DNA of 64,000 nt from Cellulomonas sp. SG140 (GTDB lineage Bacteria > Actinomycetota > Actinomycetes > Actinomycetales > Cellulomonadaceae), in the NCBI RefSeq assembly GCF_025770785.1, contig NZ_JANZLA010000008.1:1-64000 (forward strand), given 5' to 3'. Each line of letters begins with the position of its first letter. Position 1 is the stretch's first letter. This document shows, in pieces, positions 61,938-64,000 of the stretch. A model generated the notes under the pieces. That model ran no database searches. It was not told the origin of the DNA and was given only the letters and a program-made list of their open reading frames with translations. A program made the translations under genes and the position numbers.

Positions 61938-62882
61938 TCAGGCCTTGACGCTCCCCGCGGCCAGGCCGGACTGCCAGTAGCGCTGCAGGGAGAGGAAGAC
62001 GGCGACGATCGGGACGATCGCCAGCAACGACCCGGCGATGACCAGGTTGTAGATCGGCGTCGCGTTGACGCCGGTCGCCCGCAGGTTCCACTGCTGCAGG
62101 CCGATGGTCAGCGGGAAGAGGTTCGGGTCGTTGAGCATGATCAGCGGCAGGAAGTAGTTGTTCCACGTCGCCACCACCGAGAACAGCAGCACCGTCACCA
62201 CGCCCGGCGCGAGCAGCCGCACGCCGATGGTGAGGAAGGTGCGCAGCTCGCCGGAGCCGTCGATCCGGGCCGCCTCGAGGATCTCGGTCGGCACCGCGTC
62301 CAGGGCGTACACCCAGATCAGGTACAGGCCGAACGGGCTGACCAGCGACGGGACGATCACCGCCCAGATCGTGTTGGTCAGGTGCAGCTGGCTGAACATG
62401 AGGAACGTCGGCACCGCGAGCGCCGTCCCCGGGATCGCGATGGCGCCGAGCACCGTGGCGAACACGGCTCGCTTGCCGGGGAAGTCGTACTTGGCCAGCC
62501 CGTACCCGGCGAGCGTCGCCAGCACGGTCGCGCCGCCGGCGCCGACCACCACGTAGAGCAGCGTGTTGGCCAGCCACCGGACGTAGATGCCGCCGTCGTA
62601 CGTCAGCACCTGGTGCAGGTTGTCCAGCAGCGCGAACCGCCCGGCGAACCACAGCCCGAACGAGCCGAACATCGACTGCTGCGTCTTGCTGGCGTTGATC
62701 ACCAGCCACGCCAACGGTGCCAGCGCGTACAGCGCGAACACCACCATCACCAGCGTCAGCCGGACGGACGGGCCGCCGAAGGGGCTCACCGCGCGGGACC
62801 GGCGGGCGCGCCGGGCGCGGGCCGAGCCGGCGTCGGTGCCGGCCGTCCGGGGGGCCGTCGGGTCGATCGTCGTGGTCGCCAT
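61938..62882 (-). CDS. CUT1 ABC transporter permease (MalG-like)
   Basis: This 314-residue permease with six segments has EAARIDGSGELRTFLTIGVRLLAPG, the EAA loop of the MalG class, and a polar Ala/Arg-rich N-terminus. Its ATG overlaps the MalF-like gene's TGA by one base (TGATG). No ATPase gene is in the operon, so a shared MsiK-type ATPase encoded elsewhere is expected. Confidence 0.95.
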   Translation of the reverse strand: MATTTIDPTAPRTAGTDAGSARARRARRSRAVSPFGGPSVRLTLVMVVFALYALAPLAWLVINASKTQQSMFGSFGLWFAGRFALLDNLHQVLTYDGGIYVRWLANTLLYVVVGAGGATVLATLAGYGLAKYDFPGKRAVFATVLGAIAIPGTALAVPTFLMFSQLHLTNTIWAVIVPSLVSPFGLYLIWVYALDAVPTEILEAARIDGSGELRTFLTIGVRLLAPGVVTVLLFSVVATWNNYFLPLIMLNDPNLFPLTIGLQQWNLRATGVNATPIYNLVIAGSLLAIVPIVAVFLSLQRYWQSGLAAGSVKA

Positions 62883-63802
62883 CAGCGGTTCGCCTCCCGG
62901 GAGCCGCGCAGCTGGACCACGTAGGCGATCACCGCGGTGACCAGGCCCATGACGATCGCGAGGGTCGCCGCGTACGTGTACTGCTGACCCGCGAAGGACA
63001 GGTTGTACGCGTACATGTTCGGCGTGAAGTACGTCGCGATCACCGAGGGGATCAGCGTGCGCAGGATGTTGGGCTCGTTGAACAGCTGGAACGAGCCGAT
63101 GATCGAGAAGATCGTCGCGATGACGATCGCCTGCCGCAGGGCCGGCAGCTTGATGCTGAACACCACGCGCCAGGCACCGGCGCCGTCGATCGCCGCGGCC
63201 TCGTAGAGGTCGTGGGGCACCGACCGCAGCGCCGAGTAGAAGATCAGCATGTTGTAGCCGACGAACTCCCAGGTCACGATGTTGCCGATCGCGACGAGGA
63301 TCCACTGCGGGCTCAGCGGCGTGAGCAGCTCGTGGCCCACCAGCCTGTTGATGTTGCCGGCCAGGCCGAACTGGTCGCCGTACATGAAGCCCCACATGAG
63401 GACCGCGACGACGCCGGGGACCGCGTACGGCAGGAACACGGACATGCGGAAGAACGAGGCGCCGTGCAGCCGGCCGGAGTCGATCGCCAGCGCGGCGACC
63501 AGGGCCAGGCCCAGCATCACCGGCACCTGGACCGCCAGGAACAGGGCCACCCGGCCGAGGCCGTCCCAGAACTTCGGGTCGGAGAACAGCTGGGAGTAGT
63601 TGTCCAGCCCGACGAAGCTGCGCCCGCCGATGAGCTTGTCCTTGAACACGGACAGGTAGAGCGAGTACAGCACCGGCACGACGAGCACGAACAGGAACAC
63701 GGCGAGGAACGGGATCGCGAACCACAGGCCCGCGAAGGACCGACGCCTGCTGGGCTGGGCGGGCGCGGGGCCCACGTCCGTGAGGACGACAGCTGCTGAC
63801 AC
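62882..63802 (-). CDS. CUT1 ABC transporter permease (MalF-like)
   Basis: This 306-residue permease has EAAAIDGAGAWRVVFSIKLPALRQA (EAA loop) and WFAIPFLAVFLFVLVVPVLYSLYLSVFKDK at the first segment. The start is placed at GTG 63802, because GGAGA lies five bases upstream. Longer starts at 63832 (ATG) or 63847 would fall inside the LacI-type operator and the predicted transcript start. It is the first gene of the galactoside operon. Confidence 0.93.
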   Translation of the reverse strand: MSAAVVLTDVGPAPAQPSRRRSFAGLWFAIPFLAVFLFVLVVPVLYSLYLSVFKDKLIGGRSFVGLDNYSQLFSDPKFWDGLGRVALFLAVQVPVMLGLALVAALAIDSGRLHGASFFRMSVFLPYAVPGVVAVLMWGFMYGDQFGLAGNINRLVGHELLTPLSPQWILVAIGNIVTWEFVGYNMLIFYSALRSVPHDLYEAAAIDGAGAWRVVFSIKLPALRQAIVIATIFSIIGSFQLFNEPNILRTLIPSVIATYFTPNMYAYNLSFAGQQYTYAATLAIVMGLVTAVIAYVVQLRGSREANR

Positions 63803-63831
63803 CTTTGTCTCCGGTCTGCCGGTCACCGACA

Positions 63832-63847
63832 TTGGTGACGTTACCAA
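63832..63847. promoter_or_regulatory. LacI-type operator of the galactoside operon
   Basis: TTGGTGACGTTACCAA is a 16-bp palindrome with one mismatched pair and a central CG, the usual form of LacI-family sites. It lies just after the predicted transcription start of the minus-strand operon. A weaker related site (GATGACAACGTGACCATC) fills the promoter spacer. Confidence 0.75.
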
Positions 63848-63856
63848 GCGAGACCG

Positions 63857-63885
63857 AACCTAGATGGTCACGTTGTCATCTGCAA
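63857..63885 (-). promoter_or_regulatory. Promoter of the galactoside operon
   Basis: On the minus strand TTGCAG (63880-63885) and TAGGTT (63857-63862) are exactly 17 bases apart. This places the transcript start near 63850, ahead of the operator and the GTG at 63802. Confidence 0.75.
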
Positions 63886-63963
63886 CCCCCCTGCGGTCAC
63901 GGTGCGATAACGGCTTCTGCGGACTCACCCGGCCCGAGACGGCGATGGGCACGTCACCATGGC

Positions 63964-63975
63964 TATGCTCCCGGC
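63964..63975 (+). promoter_or_regulatory. -10 element for a leaderless mRNA at the right edge
   Basis: TATGCT (63964-63969) is followed by six bases and the ATG at 63976. ACGTCACCA, a half of the operator type above, lies just upstream (63950-63958). Confidence 0.5.
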
Positions 63976-64000
63976 ATGGCCGCAGGTCCTCAGGGGGCAG
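63976..64000 (+). CDS. Start of a gene cut by the right edge, possibly a LacI-family regulator
   Basis: Only eight codons are visible (MAAGPQGA). The call rests on position: it is divergent from an operon with LacI-type operators and has its own -10 element with an operator half-site. That is the common place for the controlling LacI gene. The sequence itself does not show the family. Confidence 0.35.

Noticed and set aside
63803-63847. Upstream starts (ATG 63832, GTG 63847) for the MalF-like permease
   Set aside because: They overlap the operator and the predicted transcription start, while GTG 63802 has a good Shine-Dalgarno.
1-64000. Mobile elements, prophage, tRNA or rRNA genes
   Set aside because: I saw no transposase, integrase, terminal inverted repeats with target duplications, cloverleaf-like sequence or rRNA segments.

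Overview
The window is very GC-rich (well over 70% by eye), with dense, often overlapping genes, many GTG starts and third positions that are almost all G or C. Gene content and order (Glp/RimJ/SepX block, LLM-class F420-type flavoenzyme, CUT1 sugar importers without their own ATPase, intracellular glycosidases) point to an actinobacterium of the order Micrococcales, most likely Cellulomonas or a relative. That placement is an inference. I see no rRNA, tRNA, CRISPR array, insertion sequence or phage gene.

Layout. (1) 1-7.5 kb: a cell-division/housekeeping block with sepX/glpR (cut by the edge), rimJ and glp on the minus strand, divergent from 5-formyltetrahydrofolate cyclo-ligase. It is followed by a penicillin-acylase-family Ntn hydrolase, an FmdB zinc-ribbon protein under a CIRCE (HrcA) element, and a SAF-domain protein. 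(2) 7.2-12.1 kb: a 1523-residue helicase-like protein whose ATPase motifs look degenerate, with a small downstream protein. (3) 12.4-20.7 kb: an MFS transporter, a YhgE/Pip protein, an MMPL transporter carrying an extra C-terminal nucleotide-binding-like domain, its likely TetR repressor with tandem operators, and a rhomboid-like protein. (4) 20.7-30.2 kb: epimerase, old yellow enzyme, a two-component system facing a SHOCT/Gly-Pro membrane gene pair, a universal stress protein with two fluoride-channel subunits, a zinc-ribbon/TerB-like protein with a membrane partner, a fatty acid desaturase, and a DUF302 protein with a CsoR-like palindrome. (5) 30.3-39.2 kb: a ChvE-MmsAB-type monosaccharide ABC importer with a ROK regulator, an acyl-CoA synthetase, and a GH88/GH105-like hydrolase. 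(6) 39.2-45.6 kb: a phospholipase D-like protein, an LLM-class oxidoreductase, a SulP transporter, and an ArsB/NhaD-like transporter with a Usp-like partner. (7) 45.7-55.6 kb: a D-galacturonate route (UxaC, reductase, UxaA), divergent from a LacI regulator and a complete PotABCD-like ABC transporter. (8) 55.6-64 kb: an alpha/beta-hydrolase relative lacking its catalytic Ser and His, then a beta-galactoside operon (CUT1 permeases, binding protein, GH35, GH42) with a clear promoter and LacI-type operator, divergent from a gene that starts at the right edge.

The right half is largely carbohydrate scavenging. One importer serves monosaccharides, one (unexpectedly of the PotABCD class) is linked to uronate breakdown, and one serves galactosides that are then cut inside the cell. 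A recurring sequence feature is a TANNNT-like -10 element lying 6-7 bases before the start codon of many genes, which suggests frequent leaderless mRNAs.
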